Origin: CAIWHR01 sp963734085
GTDB lineage: Bacteria; Pseudomonadota; Gammaproteobacteria; Burkholderiales; Casimicrobiaceae
DNA length: 64,000 nt
Assembly (NCBI GenBank): GCA_963734085.1
Contig: CAVTFT010000017.1
Coordinates: 310,001 to 374,000, forward strand
Direction of reading: 5' to 3'
Shown: one piece after another, positions 19,454-30,587 of the stretch
Numbering within the stretch: the stretch's first letter is position 1
How the letters are laid out: each line of letters starts with the position of its first letter
Notes under the pieces: generated by a model
Seen by the model: the letters and a program-made list of their open reading frames with translations, nothing else
Databases searched by the model: none
What the model was told of the DNA's origin: nothing
Translations under genes and position numbers: made by a program

Positions 19454-20514
19454 TGGAATGGCTCGCGTCCGTCTTCGGATCGGCGTGGCCGGCGGTCAAG
19501 CTGACGACGTGGACGCTCGCGAAGATCATCGCAATCGCGATTCCACTGATCCTGGCCGTTGCCTATCTCACGCTCGCCGAGCGCAAGATCATCGGCTGGA
19601 TGCAGGTGCGCATCGGCCCGAACCGAGTGGGTCCGTTGGGACTGCTGCAGCCGTTCGCGGACGTGTTCAAGCTCGTCTTCAAGGAGATCATTCTTCCGTC
19701 GGGCGCGAACCGCTATCTGTTCTTCACGGCGCCGGTGCTGGCGATCGCGCCGGCGCTGGCCGCATGGGCGGTCATCCCGTTCGCCGACGGCATGGCGCTC
19801 TCCGACATCAACGCCGGTCTCCTCTACGTGCTGGCGATGACGTCGATGGGTGTCTACGGCATCATCCTCGCCGGGTGGGCGTCGAACTCCAAGTATGCAT
19901 TCCTGGGTTGCCTCCGCTCGGCTGCGCAGATTGTGTCCTATGAAATCGCGATGGGCTTCGCGCTGGTCGGCGTGCTGATGGCGGCGGGCAGCCTCAACCT
20001 CTCCGACATCGTGCGCGGGCAGGAAGGCGGTCTCGCCTACTGGTATTTCATTCCGCTCTTTCCATTGTTTCTCGTCTACGTCATTGCCGGCGTCGCCGAA
20101 ACCAACCGCCATCCCTTCGACATGGCCGAAGGCGAGACCGAGATCGTCGCCGGCTTCCACGTCGAATACTCGGGCGTCGCGTTCGCCGTGTTCTTCCTCG
20201 CCGAATACATGAACATGATCCTCGTCTCGGCGCTGGCCGCGACGATGTTCTTCGGCGGGTGGCTGTCGCCGTGGCCGCAGTTGAACGACGTCGAGATCGC
20301 AGGCTTCCGGCCGCTCGGTGACGGCATGCCGTGGTTGTTCGTGAAGATGGCCGGCGTGCTGTTCTTCTTCCTGTGGATCCGGGCGACGTTCCCTCGCTAT
20401 CGCTACGACCAGATCATGCGGCTCGGCTGGAAGGTCTTCATCCCGATCACGCTGGTGTGGATCGTGTTTCTCGGCGCGATGATGCAGACGCGCTGGGCCG
20501 GGCTGTTCCATTGA
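19453..20514 (+). CDS. nuoH: NADH-quinone oxidoreductase subunit H
   Basis: Membrane subunit at the junction of the two arms (353 residues), with eight or nine helices. It lines the quinone entry and first proton path. Family signatures are seen: ERKIIGWMQVRIGPNRVGPLGLLQPFADVFKL and the acidic loop ETNRHPFDMAEGETEIVAGFHVEYSG. The start is the ATG sharing a base with the nuoG stop. nuoI follows after 11 bases. Confidence 0.97.
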   Translation: MEWLASVFGSAWPAVKLTTWTLAKIIAIAIPLILAVAYLTLAERKIIGWMQVRIGPNRVGPLGLLQPFADVFKLVFKEIILPSGANRYLFFTAPVLAIAPALAAWAVIPFADGMALSDINAGLLYVLAMTSMGVYGIILAGWASNSKYAFLGCLRSAAQIVSYEIAMGFALVGVLMAAGSLNLSDIVRGQEGGLAYWYFIPLFPLFLVYVIAGVAETNRHPFDMAEGETEIVAGFHVEYSGVAFAVFFLAEYMNMILVSALAATMFFGGWLSPWPQLNDVEIAGFRPLGDGMPWLFVKMAGVLFFFLWIRATFPRYRYDQIMRLGWKVFIPITLVWIVFLGAMMQTRWAGLFH

Positions 20515-20525
20515 CGGTGACGGCG

Positions 20526-21017
20526 ATGAGCAACCGCGTCAGGCAATTCGTCAATACGTGGCTCCTGGTCGAACTCGGGCGCGGACTGCTGCTGACGCTT
20601 CGCTTCATGTTTTCGCGCAAGGTCACCGTGCAGTTTCCCGAAGAGAAGACGCCGCAGAGCCCGCGCTTTCGGGGCCTGCACGCGTTGCGCCGCTATCCCA
20701 ACGGCGAGGAGCGCTGCATCGCGTGCAAGTTGTGCGAGGCGGTGTGCCCGGCGCTCGCGATCACGATCGAATCCGAGGAGCGCGCCGACGGGACGCGCCG
20801 GACCACGCGCTACGACATCGACCTTACCAAGTGCATCTTCTGCGGCTTCTGCGAGGAAAGCTGTCCGGTCGATTCGATCGTCGAGACCCGTATTCTCGAG
20901 TACCACGGCGAAAAGCGCGGCGATCTCTATTACACGAAGGAAATGCTGCTCGCTGTCGGCGACCGGTACGAGGCGCAGATCGCGCAAGATAGACAAGAGG
21001 ATGCGAGGTACCGATGA
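20526..21017 (+). CDS. nuoI: NADH-quinone oxidoreductase subunit I
   Basis: TYKY-type ferredoxin subunit (163 residues) with clusters N6a and N6b. Two 4Cys motifs are seen: CIACKLCEAVCPALAI and CIFCGFCEESCPVDSI. An amphipathic N-terminal helix (WLLVELGRGLLLTLRFMF) anchors it to the membrane. The start at 20526 was chosen over upstream in-frame ATGs that lie inside nuoH. The stop overlaps nuoJ as ATGA. Confidence 0.97.
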   Translation: MSNRVRQFVNTWLLVELGRGLLLTLRFMFSRKVTVQFPEEKTPQSPRFRGLHALRRYPNGEERCIACKLCEAVCPALAITIESEERADGTRRTTRYDIDLTKCIFCGFCEESCPVDSIVETRILEYHGEKRGDLYYTKEMLLAVGDRYEAQIAQDRQEDARYR

Positions 21018-21616
21018 GCGTCCAGAGCGCCCTCTTTTACGCCTTCGCCGCGATTCTCGTGTTCGCGGCGCTGCGCGTGGTCACCGCGCGCAATCCGGTG
21101 CACGCGGCGCTGTGGCTGGTGCTCGCGTTCTTCACCGCGGCGGCGCACTGGCTGATGCTTCGGGCGGAGTTCCTGGCGATCGTGCTGGTGCTGGTCTACG
21201 TCGGCGCGGTGATGGTGCTGTTCCTGTTCGTCGTCATGATGCTCGACGTCAATTTCGACAGCCTACGCAAGCAGTTCAAGAGCTATCTTCCCGTCGGCGC
21301 AACGGTCTTTGTGCTGATTCTGGTCGAGATGGCGCTGGTGCTGCTCGGCAACCGGCTTACGGGCATCACCGGCAGCGTCGCCCCGTCGCCGCCCGGCGGC
21401 AGCAACACGCGGGCGCTGGGTGACCTCCTGTACACGGTATACGTTTACCCGTTCGAGATCGCCGCCGTGGTGCTGCTCGTGGCGATCATCGCCGCGATCG
21501 CGCTGACGCATCGCCGGCGCAGGGAAACGAAATATCAGGATCCGAGCAAGCAGGTGAAGGTCCGCGCACAAGACCGGCTGCGGGTGCTGCCAATGCCGGC
21601 GGAAAAGAAAGAGTAA
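21014..21616 (+). CDS. nuoJ: NADH-quinone oxidoreductase subunit J
   Basis: Membrane subunit (200 residues) with five helices. The third helix carries the conserved EFLAIVLVLVYVGAVMVLFLFVVMML stretch, which contains the flexible pi-bulge region linking quinone chemistry to proton pumping. The C-terminal tail is charged and hydrophilic. It overlaps nuoI by four bases. A 68-base spacer with a GCGGC/GCCGC-rich inverted repeat separates it from nuoK. Confidence 0.96.
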   Translation: MSVQSALFYAFAAILVFAALRVVTARNPVHAALWLVLAFFTAAAHWLMLRAEFLAIVLVLVYVGAVMVLFLFVVMMLDVNFDSLRKQFKSYLPVGATVFVLILVEMALVLLGNRLTGITGSVAPSPPGGSNTRALGDLLYTVYVYPFEIAAVVLLVAIIAAIALTHRRRRETKYQDPSKQVKVRAQDRLRVLPMPAEKKE

Positions 21617-21684
21617 ACGACAACAAAGGCGGCGTTGCGGCTGCGGCCACGAAGCGCCGCGGCCGGCAACGACGGGTCCATCGA

Positions 21685-22002
21685 ATGTTTTCCTCCGCAC
21701 CTACGCTGTCGCACTACCTCGTGCTGGGCGCGATCCTGTTCGCGATCAGCATGGCCGGCATTTTCCTGAACCGCAGGAACGTCATCATCCTGCTGATGGC
21801 GATCGAGCTGATGCTCCTCTCCGTCAATCTCAATTTCATCGCGTTCTCGAGCTATCTGGACGACATGGCCGGCCAGGTGTTCGTGTTCTTCATCCTGACT
21901 GTCGCCGCGGCCGAATCCGCGATCGGGCTCGCGATCCTGGTGCTGTTGTTCCGCAACGTCGGTTCGATCGACGTCGAAGATCTCGATCGGCTCAAGGGAT
22001 GA
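21685..22002 (+). CDS. nuoK: NADH-quinone oxidoreductase subunit K
   Basis: Small membrane subunit (105 residues) with three helices, homologous to MrpC. Two conserved membrane Glu residues are visible, in LLMAIELMLLSVNLNF and in VAAAESAIGLAILV. The N terminus LSHYLVLGAILFAISMAGIFLNRRNVI is typical. The nuoL start is eight bases after the stop. Confidence 0.96.
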   Translation: MFSSAPTLSHYLVLGAILFAISMAGIFLNRRNVIILLMAIELMLLSVNLNFIAFSSYLDDMAGQVFVFFILTVAAAESAIGLAILVLLFRNVGSIDVEDLDRLKG

Positions 22003-22009
22003 GCATCTG

Positions 22010-24010
<2,001 letters not shown>

Positions 24011-24028
24011 CCCGACAAGAAAGCAGCG

Positions 24029-25498
24029 ATGCCCTATCTCTCGCTTGCCATCTGGGTGCCGATCGCCGCCGGGCTCGCCGTGCTGGCCGTCGGCCGCGAT
24101 CGCGACGCGGCCACCGCCCGATGGATTGCGCTCATCGGCGCCATCGTCGGCCTACTCGTGACGCTGCCGCTGTGGATCCACTTCAATTCGGCGACCTCCG
24201 AGATGCAGTTCGTCGAGCGCACCGAATGGATCCCGCGCTTCGAGGTCCACTATTACCTTGGCGTCGACGGCATCTCGATGCTGTTCGTGCTGCTGAACAG
24301 CCTGATGACGCTGCTGGTCGTCTGGTCCGCGTGGGAAGTGATTCAGGTCCGGGTCGCGCAATACATGGCGGCGTTCCTGATCCAGTCGGGGCTCATCAAC
24401 GGCGCCTTCACCGCGCTCGACGGCGTCCTCTTCTACGTGTTCTTCGAGGCGATGTTGATCCCGATGTACCTGATCATCGGCGTGTGGGGCGGCCCGAACC
24501 GCGTCTACGCCGCACTGAAGTTCTTCCTCTACACGTTGCTCGGCTCGCTGCTGATGCTGGTGGCGCTGATCTATCTGTACAACGTCTCGGAGACGTTCTC
24601 GATCCTCGAGTGGTATCAGGTGCCGCTATCGCTCAACGTGCAGGTGCTGCTGTTCGTTGCGTTTTTCCTCTCCTTCGCGGTCAAGGTGCCGATGTTCCCG
24701 GTGCACACCTGGCTGCCCGACGCGCATCCCGAGGCGCCGACGGGAGGGTCGGTGATCCTGGCGGCGATCACGCTCAAGATCGGCGCGTACGGCTTCGTCC
24801 GGTTCATCCTGCCGATCGTGCCAGACGCCGCGCACTACCTGTCCGGCTTCGTGATCGCGCTGTCGCTGATCGCGATCGTCTACATCGGCTTCGTCGCGCT
24901 GATGCAGGTCGACATGAAGCGCCTGATCGCGTACTCGTCGATCTCGCACATGGGGTTCGTCACGCTGGGCTTCTTCCTGTTCAGCCAGCTGGGCGTCGAG
25001 GGCGGGCTCGCGCAGATGATCTCGCACGGGTTCGTGTCGGCGGCGATGTTCCTGTGCGTCGGCGTGATGTACGACCGCATGCACACGCATCTGATCTCCG
25101 ACTACGGCGGCGTCGTCAACACGATGCCCAAGTTCGCCGCGCTGATGATGCTCTTCTCGATGGCCAACGCCGGACTGCCGGCCACCTCGGGCTTCGTCGG
25201 CGAGTTCATGGTCATCCTCGCCTCGGTGAAGGTGAACTTCTGGCTCGGCTTCGGCGCCGCGACGATCATGATCCTGGGTGCCGCCTATACGCTGTGGATG
25301 TACAAGCGCGTCATCTACGGCGCCGTGGCCAACGACAACGTGGCGAAGCTCACCGACCTCAATCCCCGCGAGTTCTGGCTGCTCGCGAGCGTCGCCGCGC
25401 TCGTGCTGTGGATGGGCGTCTGGCCCAAGCCGTTCATCGACGTGATGCACACGTCGGTTGCCGACCTGCTGACACACGTGGCCAGGAGCAAACTCTGA
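24029..25498 (+). CDS. nuoM: NADH-quinone oxidoreductase subunit M
   Basis: Second antiporter-like subunit (489 residues, about 14 helices). The channel motif VKVPMFPVHTWLPDAHPEAPTGGSVILAAITLKIGAYG is intact, with the conserved Lys and His. The essential Glu is in LFYVFFEAMLIPMYLIIGVWGG. The C terminus follows normal length. The gene starts 18 bases after nuoL, and nuoN begins 16 bases after its stop. Confidence 0.97.
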   Translation: MPYLSLAIWVPIAAGLAVLAVGRDRDAATARWIALIGAIVGLLVTLPLWIHFNSATSEMQFVERTEWIPRFEVHYYLGVDGISMLFVLLNSLMTLLVVWSAWEVIQVRVAQYMAAFLIQSGLINGAFTALDGVLFYVFFEAMLIPMYLIIGVWGGPNRVYAALKFFLYTLLGSLLMLVALIYLYNVSETFSILEWYQVPLSLNVQVLLFVAFFLSFAVKVPMFPVHTWLPDAHPEAPTGGSVILAAITLKIGAYGFVRFILPIVPDAAHYLSGFVIALSLIAIVYIGFVALMQVDMKRLIAYSSISHMGFVTLGFFLFSQLGVEGGLAQMISHGFVSAAMFLCVGVMYDRMHTHLISDYGGVVNTMPKFAALMMLFSMANAGLPATSGFVGEFMVILASVKVNFWLGFGAATIMILGAAYTLWMYKRVIYGAVANDNVAKLTDLNPREFWLLASVAALVLWMGVWPKPFIDVMHTSVADLLTHVARSKL

Positions 25499-25514
25499 TG
25501 CGCACGGGCCCGCA

Positions 25515-26960
25515 ATGATGACGTTGAACCTCATGTCCGTGCTGCCCGAGACGCTCCTACTGGGCGGCGCCTGCACGATCCTGGTGGTCGACGTGTTCCT
25601 GCCGGATCGCCTTCGGCACTGGAGCTTCTGGCTCACCCAGCTCACGATCATCGCCGCGGCGTGGATCATCTTCAGGACCGCCGACATCGTACCGGTGCAG
25701 GCGATGAACGGCCTCGTCATCGACGACATGGTGTCGGACCTCTTCCGATTCTTCACGTGCATCGCGGTGTCGCTGACGCTGTTCTACGCGCGCGGCTATT
25801 TCGCCGATCGCGGTCTGTTCCGCGGCGAAACGTTCGTGCTGGCGCTCACTACGCTGCTCGGCATGATGGTGATGATTTCGGCGGCCAGCTTTCTGACGCT
25901 GTACATGGGCCTCGAGCTGCAGTCGCTGTCGCTTTATGCGATGGTGGCGATGCACCGGCTCTCGCGCCGGGCATCCGAGGCGGCGATGAAGTATTTCGTC
26001 CTGGGCGCGCTCGCGTCGGGGATGCTGCTCTACGGGATGTCGATGGTCTACGGCGCGACCGGGTCACTCGACCTCACCCGCGTCGGCGAGGTCGTGCTCG
26101 GGGGCCAGGGCAACCGGGTGATCCTGGTGTTCGGCCTCGTGTTCATCGTCTCGGCGATTGCGTTCAAGCTGGGGGCGGTGCCATACCACATGTGGGTCCC
26201 GGACGTTTACGACGGCGCGCCGACGGCGGTCACGCTGCTCCTCGGCACGGCGCCGAAGCTCGCCGCGTTCGTGTTCATGCTCCGCCTGCTCGTCGTCGCG
26301 CTGAGCGGGCTCGAGTTCGACTGGCAAGGGATGCTTATGGTGCTGTCCCTGCTGTCGATGATCCTTGGCAACGTGATTGCCATCGCGCAGGCCAACATCA
26401 AGCGGATGCTCGCGTACTCGACGATCGCCAACATGGGCTTCATGCTGATGGGCTTCCTCACGGCGAACCTCAACGGCTACAGCGCGGCGATGTTCTACGC
26501 CGTCGCCTACGCGCTGACGAGCCTCGTGTCCTTCGGCATGGTCATGCTGCTGTCGCGCGAGGGCTTCGAGGCGGACCGGCTCAGCGATTTCAAGGGGCTG
26601 AACCAGCGCTCGCCATGGTGGGCCTTCGTGATGCTGCTCACGATGTTCTCGCTCGCCGGCATCCCGCCGACGGTCGGCTTCTACGCCAAGTTCACGGTGA
26701 TCGAGGCGGCCGTCAGCGCGGGCTTCACGTGGCTTGCCGTCGTTGCGGTGATGGCGTCGCTGGTAGGCGCCTTCTACTATCTGCGGATCGTCAAGCTCAT
26801 GTACTTCGACGACGCGACCGACACGGCGCCGATCGTCGCCCGCGGCGACAACCGCGCGCTGCTGTCGGCGAACGGCCTCGCGCTGCTCTTCTTCGGCATC
26901 TTTCCGCAGCAGCTGATGGGCTGGTGCGCGACGGCGCTGATCCAGTCGGGATTTCTCTAG
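25515..26960 (+). CDS. nuoN: NADH-quinone oxidoreductase subunit N
   Basis: Third antiporter-like subunit and last gene of the operon (481 residues). Key motifs are YMGLELQSLSLYAMVAMHR, with the membrane Glu, and KLGAVPYHMWVPDVYDGAPTAVTLLLGTAPKLAAF, with channel Lys residues. Two ATGs stand in tandem at 25515 and 25518; either could be used. The next gene, lutA, is about 100 bases on, and no clear terminator is visible between them. Confidence 0.97.
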   Translation: MMTLNLMSVLPETLLLGGACTILVVDVFLPDRLRHWSFWLTQLTIIAAAWIIFRTADIVPVQAMNGLVIDDMVSDLFRFFTCIAVSLTLFYARGYFADRGLFRGETFVLALTTLLGMMVMISAASFLTLYMGLELQSLSLYAMVAMHRLSRRASEAAMKYFVLGALASGMLLYGMSMVYGATGSLDLTRVGEVVLGGQGNRVILVFGLVFIVSAIAFKLGAVPYHMWVPDVYDGAPTAVTLLLGTAPKLAAFVFMLRLLVVALSGLEFDWQGMLMVLSLLSMILGNVIAIAQANIKRMLAYSTIANMGFMLMGFLTANLNGYSAAMFYAVAYALTSLVSFGMVMLLSREGFEADRLSDFKGLNQRSPWWAFVMLLTMFSLAGIPPTVGFYAKFTVIEAAVSAGFTWLAVVAVMASLVGAFYYLRIVKLMYFDDATDTAPIVARGDNRALLSANGLALLFFGIFPQQLMGWCATALIQSGFL

Positions 26961-27062
26961 ACCGCCAGATCGGCGCCCGTCACGCCGGAAGGGGTGCCCG
27001 CGCGAAGCGGCGTGTTAACATTTGCCGCCGGCAAGCTGTTCCGGTCTTCTCGACTACCCGTC

Positions 27063-27794
27063 ATGCGCGTCGGCTTCTTCGTCACCTGTCTCGTCGACCT
27101 GATGCGGCCGTCGATCGGCTTTGCCGCGATCAGGCTGCTCGAGGCGGGCGGCGCCGAGGTCTTCGTGCCACCGACGCAGACCTGCTGCGGACAGCCAGCC
27201 TACAACTCCGGCGACCGCGCCGACGCCAGGGCGCTGGCGGCGAAGGTCGTCGCCGAATTCGAGGATTGCGACTGGCTGGTCGCGCCGTCTGGATCGTGTA
27301 GCGGGATGATCAGGACGCATTATGCCGATCTCTTCGCCGACGATTCAGCAATGCTCGCGCGCGTCGAGGCGCTCGCCGCGAAGACGCGCGAGCTGACGCA
27401 ATTCCTCGTCGATCAGCTGAAGCTCGAGCGCGTGCCGGGTCGGTTCAACGGGACGGTGACCTATCACGATTCCTGCGCAGGGCTGCGCGAGATGGGCGTC
27501 AAGCGCGAGCCGCGAGCGCTGTTGGTCAAGGTGCCGGGGCTGATTCTCTCCGAGATGCCCGAATGCGAGGTCTGCTGCGGCTTCGGTGGAACGTTTTCGA
27601 TCAAGTACGGCGAGATCTCGACGCGCATCGCCGACAACAAATGTGAGGCGATCGTCGCCACCGCAGCCGATGCGGTCGTCCTGGGCGACTTGGGTTGCAT
27701 GCTGAACATCGAGGGCCGCCTGCGCCGGCGCGGCGACACGAAGACCAAAGTGCTCCACGTCGCCGAAGTCCTGGCGGGACCGGCGCCGGAGTAG
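27063..27794 (+). CDS. lutA: Lactate utilisation protein LutA (CCG-domain, YkgE type)
   Basis: A 243-residue (Fe-S) subunit with two CCG domains. The first has PPTQTCCGQPAYNSG and the second ECEVCCGFGGTFS, both ligands for a noncubane [4Fe-4S] centre. LutABC oxidises L-lactate to pyruvate and passes electrons to the quinone pool. The start is the ATG at 27063 (MRVGFFVTCLVDL), which fits family N termini; upstream in-frame codons are in the spacer. lutB follows after three bases. Confidence 0.94.
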   Translation: MRVGFFVTCLVDLMRPSIGFAAIRLLEAGGAEVFVPPTQTCCGQPAYNSGDRADARALAAKVVAEFEDCDWLVAPSGSCSGMIRTHYADLFADDSAMLARVEALAAKTRELTQFLVDQLKLERVPGRFNGTVTYHDSCAGLREMGVKREPRALLVKVPGLILSEMPECEVCCGFGGTFSIKYGEISTRIADNKCEAIVATAADAVVLGDLGCMLNIEGRLRRRGDTKTKVLHVAEVLAGPAPE

Positions 27795-27797
27795 ACG

Positions 27798-29207
27798 ATG
27801 CAGGTCGCGTCGATGCACTTCAAGGAGACCGCGCACATCAAGATGAACGATGCGCGGCTCCAGTTCAACCTGAAGAAGATGCAGGGGAAGTTCGTCGCCA
27901 AGCGGCGGGCGTCGCTCGTCGAGCTCGACGATTTCGAAGGGACCCGCGAGGCAGGCAAGGCGATCCGCAACCGCGCCCTCGATAACCTCGACGTCTGGCT
28001 CGAGCGGTTCGAGCGGAACGCCGCGGCGCGCGGTGCCACGGTCCTCTGGGCGGAGACACCGGCCGACGTCAACGCGCTGGTCCTCGAGATCGCCGCGAAG
28101 CATGCGGTAAGGAAGATCATCAAATCGAAATCGATGGTCTCGGAGGAGTCGGCGCTCGACCACGCGATCGAGGCGGCAGGGATGCAGGTGGTCGAGACCG
28201 ATCTCGGTGAATACATCCTGCAGATCAACAACTACGAACCACCATCGCACATCATCGGACCCGCGTTGCACAAGTCGAAGGAGGAGGTCGCCGACCTCTT
28301 CCACAAGGCGCACGGCACCCCGCTCAAGACGGGGATCGACGAGCTCACGCAGGAAGCGCGCGGCGTGCTGCGGCAACACTACCTGACGGCCGACATGGGC
28401 ATCTCCGGCGGCAACTTCTTCGTCGCCGAGACCGGATCGGTCGTGCTCGTCACCAACGAAGGCAACGCGACGCTGACCACCACGCTGCCGAAGGTGCACG
28501 TGGCGATCTCCGGCATCGAGAAGATCGTGCCGACGCTCGAGGATGTCGCGACGTTGATGCGCCTCCTGCCGCGCTCGTCGACGGGGCAGTCGATCTCGAA
28601 CTACGTGGATGTCCTCACCGGCACGAAGGGCGACGGCGAGTTCCACGGCGCCCAGCACATGTATTTCATCATCGTCGACAGCGGCCGTACCGCCGTGCTG
28701 GGGAGCGAAGTGCGCGACGCGCTGCGCTGCATCCGCTGCGGCGCGTGCATGAACCACTGCCCCGTCTATCAGAACGTCGGTGGCCACTCGTACGGCTGGG
28801 TGTATCCGGGGCCGATCGGTTCGATCCTCACGCCGATGTACGTCGGGCTCGAGAATGCGCAGGATCTTCCGGCCGCCTCGACCATGTGCAATCAGTGCGG
28901 TGTCGTCTGTCCGGTAAAGATCCCGCTGCCCGACTTGCAGCGCAAGCTGCGCGAGCGGGCCTACGAGGGTGGCTTGCGGCCGGCATACGAGCGTGCCGGG
29001 CTCAAGATCTGGTCGTGGTTCGCGCAGCGGCCCGCGCTCTACGCGCTGGCGACCGCGATCGGCGTGCGGATGTTGAAAGTCTGGGGCGGTCGCGATGGCT
29101 TGATCCACCGCCTGCCGCTCGGCAGCGGCTGGACCGAGGGCCGCGACATGCCCGCGCCGGCCGGCCGGACGTTCCGCGAGCTCTATCGCGAGAAAAACGG
29201 GACATGA
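27798..29207 (+). CDS. lutB: Lactate utilisation iron-sulfur protein LutB (YkgF type)
   Basis: A 469-residue subunit with an N-terminal LUD domain (residues ~60-290, including TGSVVLVTNEGNATLTT) and a bacterial ferredoxin part with CIRCGACMNHCPVYQNVGG and CNQCGVVCPVKIPLP. It forms the core of the LutABC lactate oxidase with LutA and LutC. It lies directly behind lutA. Its stop codon forms the left edge of a repeat element shared with the nuoE-nuoF spacer. lutC is displaced by an aminotransferase gene. Confidence 0.94.
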   Translation: MQVASMHFKETAHIKMNDARLQFNLKKMQGKFVAKRRASLVELDDFEGTREAGKAIRNRALDNLDVWLERFERNAAARGATVLWAETPADVNALVLEIAAKHAVRKIIKSKSMVSEESALDHAIEAAGMQVVETDLGEYILQINNYEPPSHIIGPALHKSKEEVADLFHKAHGTPLKTGIDELTQEARGVLRQHYLTADMGISGGNFFVAETGSVVLVTNEGNATLTTTLPKVHVAISGIEKIVPTLEDVATLMRLLPRSSTGQSISNYVDVLTGTKGDGEFHGAQHMYFIIVDSGRTAVLGSEVRDALRCIRCGACMNHCPVYQNVGGHSYGWVYPGPIGSILTPMYVGLENAQDLPAASTMCNQCGVVCPVKIPLPDLQRKLRERAYEGGLRPAYERAGLKIWSWFAQRPALYALATAIGVRMLKVWGGRDGLIHRLPLGSGWTEGRDMPAPAGRTFRELYREKNGT

Positions 29208-29311
29208 GCGCCGCCGGGCCGTCGAAGATCGCGCAACTGCGGGCTGCCTCTGGGGGCAGCGCAGCGGTCGAATTGGCCAATGAGGCCGCAAGCGTGGGGG
29301 CACATTCATGA
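29204..29311 (+). repeat. Intergenic repeat between lutB and the aminotransferase gene with a 35-codon bridging ORF
   Basis: The spacer begins on the lutB stop with TGAGCGCCGCCGGGCCGT and ends with GCCGCAAGCGTGGGGGCACA, the same two ends as the nuoE-nuoF spacer; the middle differs and is shorter. One frame runs from an ATG overlapping the lutB stop (ATGA) to a TGA overlapping the aminotransferase start (ATGA). The peptide starts MSAAGP and ends ASVGAHS, against ASVGVHE in the nuo copy. Confidence 0.6.
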
Positions 29312-30585
29312 ACGCGGCGCACAACGTGCACGTCAACGTTCCGCCGCTGTCGCGTCGCGCCGAATCGCTCGGCACGGAGAACGCATTCGTCGTTCTGGCC
29401 GAGGTCAATGCGCTCGTCCGGCAGGGCAAGGACATCGTGTCGTTCTGCATCGGCCAGCCGGATTTTCCGACGCCGCCGAATGTCCAGGACGCGGCGATCG
29501 CAGCAATCCGGGCCGGCAAGCACGGCTATACGCCGTCGGCGGGCATCGACGAACTGCGTGCCGCGGCGGCGAAGGACATGGGCGCGCGCCGCGGTTTCGA
29601 CATCGCGCCCGAGGACGTCGTCGTGGGTGCGGGGGCGAAGCCCTTCATTGCGTACACGATTGCATCGGTCACCGATTACGGTGCCGGGGACGAAGTGATC
29701 TATCCAGTGCCCGGGTTTCCGATCTACGAGTCGCAGATTCACGCCAATGGTGCCGTGCCCGTCCCGATTTTCCTCCGCGAAGCACGCGACTTCGCGTTCG
29801 ATCCGGCCGAGCTCGATGCCAAGATCACGCCGGCGACCAGGCTCCTGATTCTCAACACGCCGCACAATCCGACGGGCGGCATGCTGCAGAGCGCCGATCT
29901 CGACGCGATCGCCGAGATCCTGCAGCGGCATCCGCAGGTCTGGGTGTACGCCGACGAGATCTATTCGCGGCTCGCGTATGCGGGCACGTTCGACACGCTT
30001 GCCGCACGGCCGGGAATGCTGGAGCGCACGATCATCAGCGACGGCGCGTCGAAGACCTGGGCGATGACCGGCTGGCGGATCGGGTTCGCCGCGAACCGGG
30101 CACTGGCGCCGGTGTTCACGCGCTGGATCACCAACACCGACTCGTGCGCGTCGCAGATTTCGCAGTGGGCGGCGCTCGAGGCGGTGACCGGCCCGCAGGA
30201 TGCGGCTGCGGCGATGCGCGCGAGCTTCCTCGAGCGGCGCGACTTGATCGTCGGCCTGTTGAACAAGGTGCCCGGGATCACGTGCAGAGTCCCCGGTGGC
30301 GCGTTCTACGCATGGCCCAATGTCACCGAAGCCTGCGCGATTACCGGCTGCGCCGACTCGGAGGCGCTCCGCAAGCGCCTGCTGATCGAGGCAGGCGTCG
30401 CCGTGCTCGCCGATATCCATTTTGGCCGTCGCGTGCCAGGCGACGGCCAGCACATCCGCTTCTCCTATGCGGCGTCGCCGGAAGCCATTCGCGACGGCGT
30501 CGCACGGCTCGACGCGTTCGTGCGCCGGCACCTGCAGAGCAGCGACGGTGCCGTGGTGAGGAAAGCGAGAAAGCAGGGGAGTTGA
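29308..30585 (+). CDS. Class I/II PLP-dependent aminotransferase in the lut operon
   Basis: A 425-residue fold-type I aminotransferase. The PLP Lys is in SDGASKTWAMTGWRIGF. PLP-contacting residues are in NTPHNPTGG and VYADEIYSRLAYAG, and the N terminus has FCIGQPDFPTPPNVQ. The family includes aspartate, alanine and aromatic aminotransferases; the exact substrate cannot be set from sequence. It lies between lutB and lutC and starts at an ATGA overlap with the bridging micro-ORF; lutC begins two bases after its stop. Co-transcription with lactate oxidation suggests a link to pyruvate, for example with alanine, but that is inference. Confidence 0.9.
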   Translation: MNAAHNVHVNVPPLSRRAESLGTENAFVVLAEVNALVRQGKDIVSFCIGQPDFPTPPNVQDAAIAAIRAGKHGYTPSAGIDELRAAAAKDMGARRGFDIAPEDVVVGAGAKPFIAYTIASVTDYGAGDEVIYPVPGFPIYESQIHANGAVPVPIFLREARDFAFDPAELDAKITPATRLLILNTPHNPTGGMLQSADLDAIAEILQRHPQVWVYADEIYSRLAYAGTFDTLAARPGMLERTIISDGASKTWAMTGWRIGFAANRALAPVFTRWITNTDSCASQISQWAALEAVTGPQDAAAAMRASFLERRDLIVGLLNKVPGITCRVPGGAFYAWPNVTEACAITGCADSEALRKRLLIEAGVAVLADIHFGRRVPGDGQHIRFSYAASPEAIRDGVARLDAFVRRHLQSSDGAVVRKARKQGS

Positions 30586-30587
30586 CG

